The position numbers and the translations under genes were made by a program. 64,000 nucleotides of DNA, taken from Pseudomonas putida (lineage in GTDB: Bacteria; Pseudomonadota; Gammaproteobacteria; Pseudomonadales; Pseudomonadaceae). The notes beneath the pieces are model-generated. The model made no database searches and was not told the DNA's origin. It was given only the letters and a program-made list of their open reading frames with translations. The stretch is taken from the NCBI GenBank assembly GCA_041071465.1, contig CP163498.1:4358001-4422000 (forward strand), read 5' to 3'. Below are positions 18,328 through 27,092 of the stretch, in pieces. The stretch's first letter is position 1; each line of letters starts with the position of its first letter.

Positions 18328-19557
18328 ATGTTGAAAAGCAATGGCGAACGCCTGTGGGCGAGCCTGATGGCCATGGCCGAAATCGGCGCCACCGCCCGTG
18401 GCGGCAGCTGCCGCCTGGCGCTCAGCGACGAAGACAAGGCTGGCCGTGAACTGTTCAGCCACTGGTGCCGTGAAGCCGGCCTGACGCTGACGGTGGATGC
18501 CATCGGCAACCTGTTCGCCCGCCGCCCTGGCAGTGACCCGGATGCGGCGCCAGTGATGATTGGTAGCCACCTCGACACCCAGCCCGAAGGCGGTCGTTTC
18601 GATGGCGTCTATGGCGTGCTGGCCGGGCTTGAAGTGGTGCGTCGCCTCAACGATCTGAACATCCAGACCCGCAAGCCGCTGGAAATCGCTGTATGGACCA
18701 ACGAAGAGGGCGCGCGCTTCACCCCGGCCATGTTCGGCTCGGCGGTGTTTACCGGCAGCCTTGCGCTGACCGAGGCGCTGGCTATCCGCGATGCTGATGG
18801 CATCAGCGTGGCTGACGAGCTGCAGCGCACTGGTTACGCCGGCCAGCGCCCGCTGGGTGGCCAGGTGGATGCGTATTTCGAGGCGCATATCGAGCAAGGC
18901 CCGATCCTTGAAGACAACGCCAAGGCCATCGGCGTGGTCAGCGGTGGTCAGGCTATCCGCTGGCTGGACGTCACTGTCGAAGGTATGGCGGCACACGCCG
19001 GCACCACGCCGATGCCGCTGCGCAAGGATGCCTTGTATGGCGCGGCGCGGATGATCCAGGCGGTTGAGCAACTGGCAGCGGACTTCGCGCCCGAAGGTTT
19101 GACCACTGTTGGCGAACTGTCCATTGCCAAGTCTTCACGCAATACCATTCCTGGCCTGCTGCAGTTCACGGTCGACTTGCGCCACCACCGCGACGAAGCC
19201 ATCGAGGCGATGGAGCGCGACTTGACCTTGAAGCTGCAAGCCATTGCCAGCCAGCGTGGTCTGCAGGTGCGTATCGAGCGGCACTGGGTCAGCCCGGCCA
19301 CCCCGTTCGACACCGACTGCGTGGCTGCTGTGCAGCAGGCCGTGGATGGCCTGGGCTATGCCCAGCAATCGATCGTCAGCGGTGCCGGCCACGATGCCAT
19401 CCTGCTGGCCCGCTACTGCCCGACGGCCATGGTGTTCATCCCCTGTGTCGGCGGCCTGAGCCACAACGAAGCCGAAGACGTGTTGCCCAACGATGCCCGT
19501 CAGGGTGCCGATGTACTGCTGAACGCCGTGCTGGCCCGTGCGGGCCTTGTCGAATAA
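18328..19557 (+). CDS. M20-family Zn amidohydrolase (N-carbamoyl-amino-acid / allantoate type)
   Basis: A 409-residue cytoplasmic hydrolase of the amidase/hydantoinase-carbamoylase type. The metal site is seen in GSHLDTQPEGGRFDGVYG (His, Asp), NEEGARF (Glu-Glu) and AHIEQGPILE (His), with a late His in SGAGHDA. The dimerisation insert (MAAHAGTTPMPLRKDAL) is present. It should hydrolyse an N-carbamoyl or ureido amide. It lies 30 bases after the MHS transporter and 11 before the deacetylase, so an operon is very likely. Confidence 0.88.
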   Translation: MLKSNGERLWASLMAMAEIGATARGGSCRLALSDEDKAGRELFSHWCREAGLTLTVDAIGNLFARRPGSDPDAAPVMIGSHLDTQPEGGRFDGVYGVLAGLEVVRRLNDLNIQTRKPLEIAVWTNEEGARFTPAMFGSAVFTGSLALTEALAIRDADGISVADELQRTGYAGQRPLGGQVDAYFEAHIEQGPILEDNAKAIGVVSGGQAIRWLDVTVEGMAAHAGTTPMPLRKDALYGAARMIQAVEQLAADFAPEGLTTVGELSIAKSSRNTIPGLLQFTVDLRHHRDEAIEAMERDLTLKLQAIASQRGLQVRIERHWVSPATPFDTDCVAAVQQAVDGLGYAQQSIVSGAGHDAILLARYCPTAMVFIPCVGGLSHNEAEDVLPNDARQGADVLLNAVLARAGLVE

Positions 19558-19568
19558 GGAGAAGCCTG

Positions 19569-20591
19569 ATGCGTTGCTACTTCCACCCCGAACAACTGCT
19601 GCACCACCCGCGCAGCTACTACTCGCGCGGCGCCATGCGCACCCCGCAGGAAGTCCCCGAGCGCGCCCAGCGGCTGTTGCAGGCCGCCAAGGACCTGGGC
19701 TTCGACATCCGCCAGCCCGACGATGCCGGCCTTGAACCGTTCAGGGCTGTGCACGGTGAGGCCTATCTGGCCTTCCTCGAAGAGGCCCATGCACGCTGGA
19801 AGGAAGTGCCCGAGGACTGGGGCGACGAGGTCATGTCCAACATCTTCGTGCGTGAGCCCAACGCCTTGCGTGGCATTCTCGCCCAGGCCGGGCGCTACCT
19901 GGCGGATGGCAGCTGCCCTGTTGGCGAAAACACCTGGCGTTCGGCCTATTGGTCTGCGCAAAGCGCGGTGGCCGGGGCCAAGGCCATCCTCGACGGCGAA
20001 CCGGCTGCCTATGCGCTGTGCAGGCCACCGGGGCACCATGCGCGCTTCGATTCGGCGGGTGGGTTCTGCTACATCAACAACGCGGCTGTAGCTGCCCAGG
20101 CCCTGCGCAGCCGTTATAGCCGCGTGGCAGTTCTCGATACCGACATGCACCATGGGCAGGGGATTCAGGAGATTTTCTACGATCGCCGTGATGTGCTGTA
20201 TGTGTCGGTGCATGGCGACCCGACCAACTTCTATCCTGGCGTGGCTGGGTTCGCGGACGAGCGGGGTAGTGGTGAAGGGGAGGGGTACAACCTGAACTTG
20301 CCGATGGCGCATGGGGCCAGTGAGGCTGATTTCATGGGGCAGTTGGACGTTGCGCTAGCTGCAGTGAAGGACTTTGGTGCTGAGGCGCTGGTGCTGTCGC
20401 TCGGGTTCGATATCTATGAACTCGACCCGCAGAGCAAGGTGGCAGTGACGACTGAAGGGTTTGCTGCGTTGGGGGAGCGGATTCGTGCGTTGCGGTTGCC
20501 GTGTCTGATCGTGCAGGAAGGCGGGTATCACCTGGACAGCCTGGAGGTGAATGCGCAGGCGTTCTTTGCTGGTAAGGCGGACTGGCGTTAG
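19569..20591 (+). CDS. Acetylpolyamine amidohydrolase (class II HDAC-like)
   Basis: A 340-residue member of the histone deacetylase superfamily. It shows RPPGHHA (catalytic His pair), DTDMHHGQG (Zn ligands Asp and His), SLGFDIYELDP (third Zn ligand Asp) and EGGYHLDS (transition-state Tyr). The N-terminal MRTPQEVPERAQRL matches bacterial polyamine deacetylases, which release acetate from acetylcadaverine, acetylputrescine or similar. AAGGAG lies upstream of ATG 19569. As third gene of the unit it would deacylate a substrate delivered by the MHS transporter. A terminator follows. Confidence 0.9.
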   Translation: MRCYFHPEQLLHHPRSYYSRGAMRTPQEVPERAQRLLQAAKDLGFDIRQPDDAGLEPFRAVHGEAYLAFLEEAHARWKEVPEDWGDEVMSNIFVREPNALRGILAQAGRYLADGSCPVGENTWRSAYWSAQSAVAGAKAILDGEPAAYALCRPPGHHARFDSAGGFCYINNAAVAAQALRSRYSRVAVLDTDMHHGQGIQEIFYDRRDVLYVSVHGDPTNFYPGVAGFADERGSGEGEGYNLNLPMAHGASEADFMGQLDVALAAVKDFGAEALVLSLGFDIYELDPQSKVAVTTEGFAALGERIRALRLPCLIVQEGGYHLDSLEVNAQAFFAGKADWR

Positions 20592-20598
20592 GTGGTGA

Positions 20599-20629
20599 GC
20601 GCCGGCAGACCCATTGTCACTGCCGGCGC
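20599..20629 (+). terminator. Strong hairpin after deacetylase gene
   Basis: Perfect 10-bp stem GCGCCGGCAG / CTGCCGGCGC with an 11-base loop, eight bases after the deacetylase stop. It also lies downstream of the convergent immunity gene. Confidence 0.6.
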
Positions 20630-20677
20630 CTCTGATGAAACTCATCTTAGCCTGCAAGGCCCTAAGTTCAGAGCGCC

Positions 20678-20944
20678 TCACAATTCATATTTTTTTTGAG
20701 CCAGGAATTCTGGCTCTCGCCAATTCTGGCCCTTGATGTAGCCATTACCGCCATATTGTATTAAGCCTTCTTCAAGCATTTTGCTTACTAAGTTCATGAG
20801 TTGTAGGCAGTCACCAATATTTGCCCAGCTATTTCTATTGTACAAGTTGTCGAGCCGGGGATGAGAAATGCCATCTCGCCTCACAAGCCATAAAATGACG
20901 TCTGTAGGGCTTTCGTTAATTACTATTTCGCTGACGGTATTCAT
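20678..20944 (-). CDS. Bacteriocin immunity protein (candidate)
   Basis: An 88-residue soluble protein (MNTVSEIVINESPTDVILWL; later GDCLQLMNLVSKMLEEGLIQ, YGGNGYIKGQNW). Its ATG at 20944 overlaps the bacteriocin stop as ATGA, giving translational coupling. Position, size, AT-rich composition and overlap fit the immunity partner of an S-type pyocin, which would bind and block the C-terminal toxin domain. The family is not one I can name, so the role rests on context. Confidence 0.7.
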   Translation of the reverse strand: MNTVSEIVINESPTDVILWLVRRDGISHPRLDNLYNRNSWANIGDCLQLMNLVSKMLEEGLIQYGGNGYIKGQNWREPEFLAQKKYEL

Positions 20945-22609
20945 TGATTTTCTCGCGCAGGCTGCCGGTCGTCTGCCTCAATGGCTTCTGGTGTGTATAA
21001 TAGCTCAAGTTCTGAAGTGAGTTGGTAGTCCTCCAGTGTTGCGGCATGTGTGTTATTCCATGCTTCGCCACGATCTTCAGGCCTAATTCTATCTGGGATT
21101 TCAAGCGCCCGGAAGCGCTCAAGTTCTCTTATTTCATGTGTGTAGAATCGCTTGTCAGTGTCAGTTGCTTCTAATTGACCTTGTGGTATTTTTTTTCAGC
21201 CTATCGATCATGATCTTGTTCGCATCGGAGGGTTCGAAACGACTTGTGTGTAGCTTGACTAGCTCAATGCCATCAGCTGTGATCTTAGTCTTCCTCCAAT
21301 CCAGTCGTTCGATAGGTCCCCCAGCTTTATCCGGGTTGTAGGGTCGTCCACTGTAAGTCCCTTTGGTTGTCGCGCCGGGGTAGGGAGAGTTGAAGACAAC
21401 GTACAGTGGCGGTAGGCCAGATTCTGGCGGGAAGCAGTAAATGCAGTCTTTGAAGTCCTCCGGTTCCAGCGCGGGTAGAGGGGAGGCTTCGATGTGCAGT
21501 GGATTGAGTGTCACGCCACGATAGGGGTAGGAAGGTATCTGCGTGCTAGGTTTAGTGGTCGAGGCGTCGCCGGGTATGTGCGCGGGTAACGTCAGCTTGA
21601 TTGGAAACTTTTGCGAAGGTACGGAAATGTAGCTGTTCGTCGCCTTGTCGAAGTAGAGTGGGCGTAGAGGTACTCTGCTTTCGAGACTTGCTGTCTGCTG
21701 GTTTTGATGAGTGTATAGATGTCATTCTTCGAATAAATTCGATAGGTTGACGCCGCTACTCCATGGCCAAGGGCTTTCTCGTACAGCTGATCGGGTAGGT
21801 CCGGTATTAATAAATCGGCTGGGAGGCTCAGTGTTGTTTCATGGTAGAGATCACTGTTGCCGAGTTCGGAAGAATAAAGCAGAGCACCGATACCAACGTT
21901 GAATAGCCGGGCTGCAACAGCTCCGGCTGCCCTTTCCAGCATTTTTCGGCCTGATCGCAAAGTTGATTCTAGTTGGCGGTTGTGGTAATAGGTGCTGCCT
22001 ATTGCGCCCAAGGTTGTTGATATTTGTATTGATGGTATTGTGCTAAAGGTTATGGTATTGCTTTCCGAGGTTTTGCTTTCGGTGAGTGCAAGTTTTGAGT
22101 TGAGAGTGGTTATTTCACGATGGATTATTTTTAGACTCTGACCTAACAGAATTTCAATCTGAGCGGCAGTGATGCTTCGCATAAGGGCGAAGAGGAAGCC
22201 CTGTATGACATAGAGCTCTTCTTCAAAGTAGGTGTGAGGGTCAATTAAGGTATAGAAGAGATAAGCTGGTGAAAATCCGGGGGCATACACATGTATGCCT
22301 GATAAGTCGTCAGTGGGTAGGCCCTTGTGGATGATTTTTTCTTGAGGTTTTAGCAGGAATTGCCGCTTGGCCTGCAGTATGCTTAGATTGTCAGAGTAAC
22401 GAGCATCAATTGCTGAATAGTGGCTGTCCAGATAATGCTTCAGTCCAGGTGGGGCAGGGGACGAGTCGCTTCGATACTGTTTATGATGTTTTGTGCTTTA
22501 GCTTCGGCATCCCAGCTACCAGCACCGATACTGAAAAGTCATACCGGAATGGAGCTGGTGAACAAATTTTACTAATTTCTGAAGCTGTCATGGTCGTGCG
22601 GGAGGTCAT
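20941..22609 (-). pseudogene. S-type pyocin/bacteriocin, four frame breaks
   Basis: Start ATG 22609 has AGGAG six bases upstream. Reading through four shifts gives about 556 residues. After an N-terminal GAGSWDAEAKAQNIINSIEA comes PPGLKHYLDSHYSAIDARYS, then a helical region. The Pyocin_S-like region holds CFPPESGLPPLYVVF and TYSGRPYNPDKAGGP (about residues 312-440). The C-terminal toxin region has RFYTHEIRELERFRALEIPD, then EAWNNTHAATLEDY. Shifts: a T lost in a T-run near 22535, a base lost near 22460, a G lost near 21672, and one A too many at the 8-base run 21189-21196. The composition is AT-richer than the rest of the window, suggesting transfer. The C-terminal domain is not a nuclease I can name. 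Confidence 0.75.
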
Positions 22610-22611
22610 TG

Positions 22612-22642
22612 CTCTCTCCTGATCACTAGGTTCGGGAGAGAG
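22612..22642 (-). promoter_or_regulatory. Leader hairpin covering bacteriocin ribosome site
   Basis: On the minus-strand transcript CTCTCTCC (22642-22635) pairs perfectly with GGAGAGAG (22619-22612) across a 15-base loop. The second arm contains the bacteriocin Shine-Dalgarno sequence and ends two bases before the ATG. Such a stem would hide the ribosome site. Regulation by an RNA-binding protein such as RsmA, or by another signal, is inference. Confidence 0.5.
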
Positions 22643-22811
22643 AAATACTCTAGAGGAAAACTGTGTTTGCTAAGATGGAATTGTTACATTGAGACCTCGG
22701 GTAGGGGCATGCAGCATCAAAAGTTTGTTTTAGCCATACCCCCACTTATAGGCAATCGATATGACAGGCGCCGAAAATTTCAAGGCGAACATCCCGGCAA
22801 CACCGACGCCC

Positions 22812-24236
22812 CTACATCCCACCCCGCCGCACATGCTTGACGAAGACCTTCTCCAACAACTCCCACATCGCCGGATCGGTACTGAACGCTACATTGAACC
22901 GCATCCACCCGGTGGCCTTGGCATCGACCATGAACAACTGCCCAGGCCCGAGCATGATGCCTTTCTCCAGCGCGTCATCCAGCAACGCCGCGCTGTCCGG
23001 AATCGCTGGATGGCGGGTCCAGATATACATGCCTTCATCCGATTCGGTGAACAGTTCAAAGCCCAATCGATGTAGATGCCGGCCAACTTCCTGATGCGCC
23101 TCGGCCAGGCGCTGGCGCAGGCGTTTGAGGTGCTTGCGCCAGCGCCCGTCGATGATCGCCGCGTACACCACCCGCTCCATCACCTGCGAGGTGGTCAGGC
23201 CCGAGCGCATTTTCAGGTGCAGCAATTTCTGCATCAGTTCGGGGTTGGCCAGCATGTAGCCGACCCGCACGTTGGGTGAAATGCTCTTGGAGTAACTACC
23301 CACGTACACCACCTGTTGCAAGTGGTCGAGGCTGGCCAGGCACGGTTGCGGCTCGGTGACCATGTCGGCGTACAGGTTGTTCTCCACAAGGCGGAAACCG
23401 TGCTGGCTGGCCAGTTGCAACAGCCGGTGCAACTGCGGCAGTGGGGTGCGCGAGCAGGTCGGGCTGTGCAGGTGCGGCTGGGTGAAGAACGCGGTTGGGC
23501 GGTGGTGGGTAAGCAGCTGCTCCAGCTGGTTCAGGTCGTAGCCGGCGGGGGTGCGCGGCACGCCGACCAGGGTGGCGCCCTGGGTGCGCAGGATGCTCAT
23601 CAGGTTGGGGTAACCGGGGTCGTCCACCAGCACCACGTCGCCAGGGCGCACCAGCGTGCGTGCGGCCAGGTCCAGGGCCTGGCTGGCGCCGTGGGTGAGC
23701 ATCAGCTGCGCCGGGTTGGCGACGATCGACAACTCCTGTTGCAGGTTCTGCGCAGTCAGTGCCCGCAGCTCCATCAGGCCCATGGGGTCGCCGTAGCCCG
23801 ACAGTTCCAGTGGGCTGCCGGCTACCTGGCGCAGGCCACGGCGCAGGCCGTCCTCGTACATCCAGTCGTTGGGCAGCCAGCCGCACCCCGGCTTGTACGG
23901 CAATTGGCGGATTTCGAAGATCTGCTGCAGGTACCACTCGGAGTTGAACGTTGGTCGACTGGTGTCGGCCTCGGCGTTGTGCTGTTCCAGCAGTTCGCCC
24001 GCCGCACGGTTGACGAAGAACCCCGCATTGCCACGGCTCACCAACAGCCCTTGGGCGACCAGCCGGTCGTAGGCCTCGACCACGGTGAAGGTGCTCACCG
24101 AATAGCTCGCGGCAAAGGCGCGGATCGACGGGACCTTGGCGCCTGGCTTGAGGGTCTGGTTGTCGATCAGCTCGCGCAGCCCGTCGATGATCTGGTTGAC
24201 CAGCGGGGTTGAGGAGTCTGGATGTAATTCGAACAT
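22812..24236 (-). CDS. MocR/GabR-type PLP-dependent transcriptional regulator
   Basis: A 474-residue fusion. Residues 10-75 are a GntR winged helix (GLRELIDNQTLKPGAKVPSI, SVSTFTVVEAYDRLVAQGLL). Residues about 110-470 are a fold-type I aminotransferase domain, with MLTHGASQALDLAARTLVRP, DDPGYPN and the PLP-lysine region SYSKSISPNVRVGY. MocR proteins sense an amine through PLP and usually control a divergent gene, here the GABA-type permease at 24562. Confidence 0.9.
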   Translation of the reverse strand: MFELHPDSSTPLVNQIIDGLRELIDNQTLKPGAKVPSIRAFAASYSVSTFTVVEAYDRLVAQGLLVSRGNAGFFVNRAAGELLEQHNAEADTSRPTFNSEWYLQQIFEIRQLPYKPGCGWLPNDWMYEDGLRRGLRQVAGSPLELSGYGDPMGLMELRALTAQNLQQELSIVANPAQLMLTHGASQALDLAARTLVRPGDVVLVDDPGYPNLMSILRTQGATLVGVPRTPAGYDLNQLEQLLTHHRPTAFFTQPHLHSPTCSRTPLPQLHRLLQLASQHGFRLVENNLYADMVTEPQPCLASLDHLQQVVYVGSYSKSISPNVRVGYMLANPELMQKLLHLKMRSGLTTSQVMERVVYAAIIDGRWRKHLKRLRQRLAEAHQEVGRHLHRLGFELFTESDEGMYIWTRHPAIPDSAALLDDALEKGIMLGPGQLFMVDAKATGWMRFNVAFSTDPAMWELLEKVFVKHVRRGGM

Positions 24237-24561
24237 TCGTGGCCTTCAGGGTGCGTATCGCCTGGCGTTTGCAGGGTGTACTGCAAGGGCGACCTGTACA
24301 GTGCAGTGCGAGATTCATGCCACTGTGCATGGCTCTCTGCGTCGGACATTTTTACATTAGGTGTCGGATATCGCCACATAAAGCATGTTCAGTTCGCGCC
24401 AGGCAGTCGCCCTGGGGCGCGTCAGCAGGCCGCCATGGAGGGCCTGCGTGTGTTTGTTCACACCATCCTGCCCGCATTAGCACTGATGTACAGGTGAAAT
24501 CGCCAGCCATCGGGGTTTCACAGTTTTCCTTGGATAAAAAGAAGCACGGGGTACACAACTG
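24237..24561. promoter_or_regulatory. Divergent MocR/permease control region
   Basis: A 325-base spacer without coding signal. It holds the 9-mer ACCTGTACA at 24292-24300 and its exact reverse complement TGTACAGGT at 24487-24495, near the two divergent starts. They are candidate regulator half-sites. A GCAGGCC/GGCCTGC stem lies between them near 24427-24446. Confidence 0.35.
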
Positions 24562-25974
24562 ATGGACGCAACATCCACAACCACCACCGCGAAAAGCGGG
24601 CACGAGAGCAAGCTCAGTGCCTCGCTGAAGTCGCGCCACCTGACGATGATGTCGATCGCCGGGGTTATTGGCGGCGCCTTGTTCGTCGGTTCCGGCAGCG
24701 TGATCCACAGCGCCGGCCCAGCCGCTGTCCTGGCCTATCTGGCAGGCGGCATCCTGGTGGTGCTGATCATGCGCATGCTGGGTGAAATGGCGACTTCCTC
24801 GCCAGACACCGGCTCGTTCTCCACCTACGCCGACCGCGCCATTGGCCGTTGGGCCGGTTTCACCATCGGCTGGCTGTACTGGTGGTACTGGGTCATCCTC
24901 ATGGCCTGGGAAGCCTATGTGGCGGGCAAGATCCTGCATGGCTTCTTCCCTGACGTCAGCGTCAACGTGTTCGTGCTGGCCACGACCCTGCTGCTGATCA
25001 CCGTCAACTTCTTCAACGTCAAGCACTACGGTGAGTTCGAGTTCTGGTTCGCCTTGATCAAGGTGATTGCGATTGTCTGCTTCCTGATCGTGTGTACCGC
25101 TGCCGTGATGAGCGTCTGGCAGTTCGGTGAGGTGCGTGGCATCAGCCATCTCACCGCCGAAGGCTTCATGCCCAATGGCATCACCACCGTGATCGGTGCC
25201 CTGCTCGGGGTGATGTTCGCCTTCCTCGGCGCCGAAATCGTCACGATCGCGGCCTCCGAAGCCAAGGACCCTGCGGCGCAGATCGTCAAGGCGACCAACT
25301 CGGTGGTTTGGCGTGTGTGCCTGTTCTACGTCGGCTCGATCTTCCTGATCGTCTGCCTGGTACCGTGGAACGACCCGCACCTGGGCGTCTCCGGCTACGG
25401 TGCCTACCGCCGTACCCTGGAACTGCTGGGCGTGCCGTATGCCGAACTGCTGATGAACTTCGTGGTGCTGACCTCGGTGAGCAGCTGCCTGATCTCCGGC
25501 CACTACACCGCCTCGCGCATGCTGTTCTCCCTGGCCCAGCGTGGCGACGCGCCTTCGTTCTTCAAGATCACCCGCGCCGGCACCGGTGTACCGGTGTACG
25601 CGATCATGGGCTCGTGCGCCGTGGCCGTGGTGTGTGCGCTGATCAACTTCAGCGAGACCCTGCGCCCGAAAGACGTACTGGACACCCTGATGAACACCAC
25701 CGGCATGATTGCCCTGCTGGTGTACCTGGTCATCGCCTTCTCGCAACTGCGCATGCGCCGCAAGCTGATTGCCGAGGGCAAGGAAGTACGCCTGAAGATG
25801 TGGCTGTTCCCGTGGCTGACCTACCTGGTGATCGCGTTCATCGTGGCCGCCCTGGTAACCATGGCCTTCATGCCTGACTACCAGATCCTGGTGATCTCTA
25901 CCGGTATCGCTGCGGCGATCGTGGTGGCAATGGGTGTGGTGCACCAGATCCGCTCTGGCAGCAAGCAGCACTAA
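24562..25974 (+). CDS. Amino acid permease, GABA-permease-like
   Basis: A 470-residue APC-superfamily permease with about 12 helices. The N-terminal HLTMMSIAGVIGGALFVGSG is the substrate-binding helix 1, and GEMATSSPDTGSFSTYADRA and FLGAEIVTIAASEAKDP are family motifs. The group imports GABA, asparagine or related amino acids with protons. It is divergent from a MocR regulator, which supports an amine or amino-acid substrate such as GABA. No clear Shine-Dalgarno precedes ATG 24562. Confidence 0.88.
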   Translation: MDATSTTTTAKSGHESKLSASLKSRHLTMMSIAGVIGGALFVGSGSVIHSAGPAAVLAYLAGGILVVLIMRMLGEMATSSPDTGSFSTYADRAIGRWAGFTIGWLYWWYWVILMAWEAYVAGKILHGFFPDVSVNVFVLATTLLLITVNFFNVKHYGEFEFWFALIKVIAIVCFLIVCTAAVMSVWQFGEVRGISHLTAEGFMPNGITTVIGALLGVMFAFLGAEIVTIAASEAKDPAAQIVKATNSVVWRVCLFYVGSIFLIVCLVPWNDPHLGVSGYGAYRRTLELLGVPYAELLMNFVVLTSVSSCLISGHYTASRMLFSLAQRGDAPSFFKITRAGTGVPVYAIMGSCAVAVVCALINFSETLRPKDVLDTLMNTTGMIALLVYLVIAFSQLRMRRKLIAEGKEVRLKMWLFPWLTYLVIAFIVAALVTMAFMPDYQILVISTGIAAAIVVAMGVVHQIRSGSKQH

Positions 25975-25977
25975 GCG

Positions 25978-26145
25978 TCACTCGCGTTTGGAAACGGCCG
26001 GCTCCCTTGGGGACCCGGCCGTTTCGCGTTGTTGAGCCTGGGTTTTTTCTGCAGGCATGTGGAAGCGCTGGTTCATCCACGGTGAGCCGAGCAGGGCGGC
26101 GGCGGCGATCAGGGCCAGGATGGCGAGGGCGATGGAGGTCTTCAT
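25978..26145 (-). CDS. Small single-helix membrane protein
   Basis: A 55-residue frame starting MKTSIALAILALIAAAALLG, one hydrophobic helix followed by a polar Gln/Glu/Lys tail. An upstream in-frame start would add up to 11 residues. No clear ribosome site, and its 3' end overlaps the permease terminator hairpin. No family recognised. Confidence 0.4.
   Translation of the reverse strand: MKTSIALAILALIAAAALLGSPWMNQRFHMPAEKTQAQQRETAGSPREPAVSKRE
25991..26025 (+). terminator. Permease terminator hairpin
   Basis: Perfect 11-bp stem GAAACGGCCGG / CCGGCCGTTTC with a 13-base loop, 17 bases after the permease stop. Confidence 0.7.
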
Positions 26146-26243
26146 GGACGTGCGCATAAAGGGACTGACTTCAAGCATAGGCGGTCAGTTCCGGCCTCAT
26201 CGCCGCTACAGTTCAGCGTTCGCGGGCTTGCCGCTGATAACCG

Positions 26244-27092
26244 TCAGGTGAAGCTGGCGAAATGCGCCTGCATCCGTGCCGCATCCGCCTGTTGCCCGCT
26301 GAACAGCTCGAACGCCTTCACCGCCTGGAACACGGCCATGTTGCTGCCATCCAGGGTGCGGCAACCCAGTGCCCGGGCCGCGCGCAGCAGTTCGGTCTCC
26401 AGGGGGAAGTAGATGATTTCCGCCACCCACAGGCGTGCATGCAGCAACGCTACCGGCAGTGGGGTGCCCGGTAGCTTGGCCATGCCCACCGGGGTGGTGT
26501 TGACCAGCCCGTCCGCTTCGGCCAATGCTGTGGCCAGGTCCGTGCCGACCACGGCACGACCGGCGCCGAAATGAGCGTTCAGGTTGTCTACCAATGCCTG
26601 TGCACGGGCAGCGTCCACTTCGAACAGCACCAGCCGCTCGACCCCTTCACCCAGCAGGGCATGGGCCACGGCCGAGCCTGCACCGCCAGCGCCCATCTGC
26701 ACCACCTGGCGCCGCGCGACGTCGGGCAGGCCACGGCGCAAGCCCTCGGCAAAACCCAGGCAATCGGTGTTGTGGCCGACCCGCTTGCCGTCCTTGAGCA
26801 CCACGGTGTTCACCGCACCGATGCCACGGGCTTCGTCGGACAGCTCGTCGAGCAACGGCAGAATCGCCTGCTTGAATGGGTAGGTGATGTTGAGCCCGGT
26901 AAAACCGGTGTGCTGCGCGGCGTCAAGCAGGCCGGGCAGGGCGCTGTCGTCCAGTTGCAACTGGTCGGCATCGATCAGGCGGTACAGGTAACGCAAGGCC
27001 TGCGCGTCGCCTTCGTGTTCGTGCAGGGCGGGGGTGCGCGACAGCTGGATGCCGCGGCCGATCAGGCCGGCGAGGATGGCTTGTTGGCTCAT
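26244..27092 (-). CDS. aroE: Shikimate/quinate dehydrogenase family protein
   Basis: A 282-residue enzyme starting [20 protein letters not shown]. Substrate-site residues are in [20 protein letters not shown] (Lys) and HNTDCLGF (Asp); the nucleotide loop is [21 protein letters not shown] follows. It interconverts 3-dehydroshikimate and shikimate, or 3-dehydroquinate and quinate. Its ATG overlaps the aroQ stop (ATGA). Pairing with a type II dehydroquinase outside a biosynthetic cluster suggests a second, possibly catabolic copy for quinate/shikimate use. Confidence 0.88.
   Translation of the reverse strand: MSQQAILAGLIGRGIQLSRTPALHEHEGDAQALRYLYRLIDADQLQLDDSALPGLLDAAQHTGFTGLNITYPFKQAILPLLDELSDEARGIGAVNTVVLKDGKRVGHNTDCLGFAEGLRRGLPDVARRQVVQMGAGGAGSAVAHALLGEGVERLVLFEVDAARAQALVDNLNAHFGAGRAVVGTDLATALAEADGLVNTTPVGMAKLPGTPLPVALLHARLWVAEIIYFPLETELLRAARALGCRTLDGSNMAVFQAVKAFELFSGQQADAARMQAHFASFT

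Noticed and set aside
16894..19071. 725-codon minus-strand open frame
   Set aside because: It is antisense to the MHS and M20 genes, of low complexity (Gln/His/Arg-rich), and lacks a ribosome site or family motif. Such shadows are common in high-GC DNA.
20916..21122. 68-codon minus-strand frame in the bacteriocin end
   Set aside because: It is the wrong frame across the frameshifted bacteriocin; the correct frame gives the RFYTHE...TLEDY domain ending at 20941.
21711..21902. Plus-strand frame inside the bacteriocin
   Set aside because: Short, no ribosome site, antisense to the bacteriocin.
24352..25971. 539-codon minus-strand open frame
   Set aside because: Mirror image of the permease gene, His/Asp/Gln-rich, no motif.
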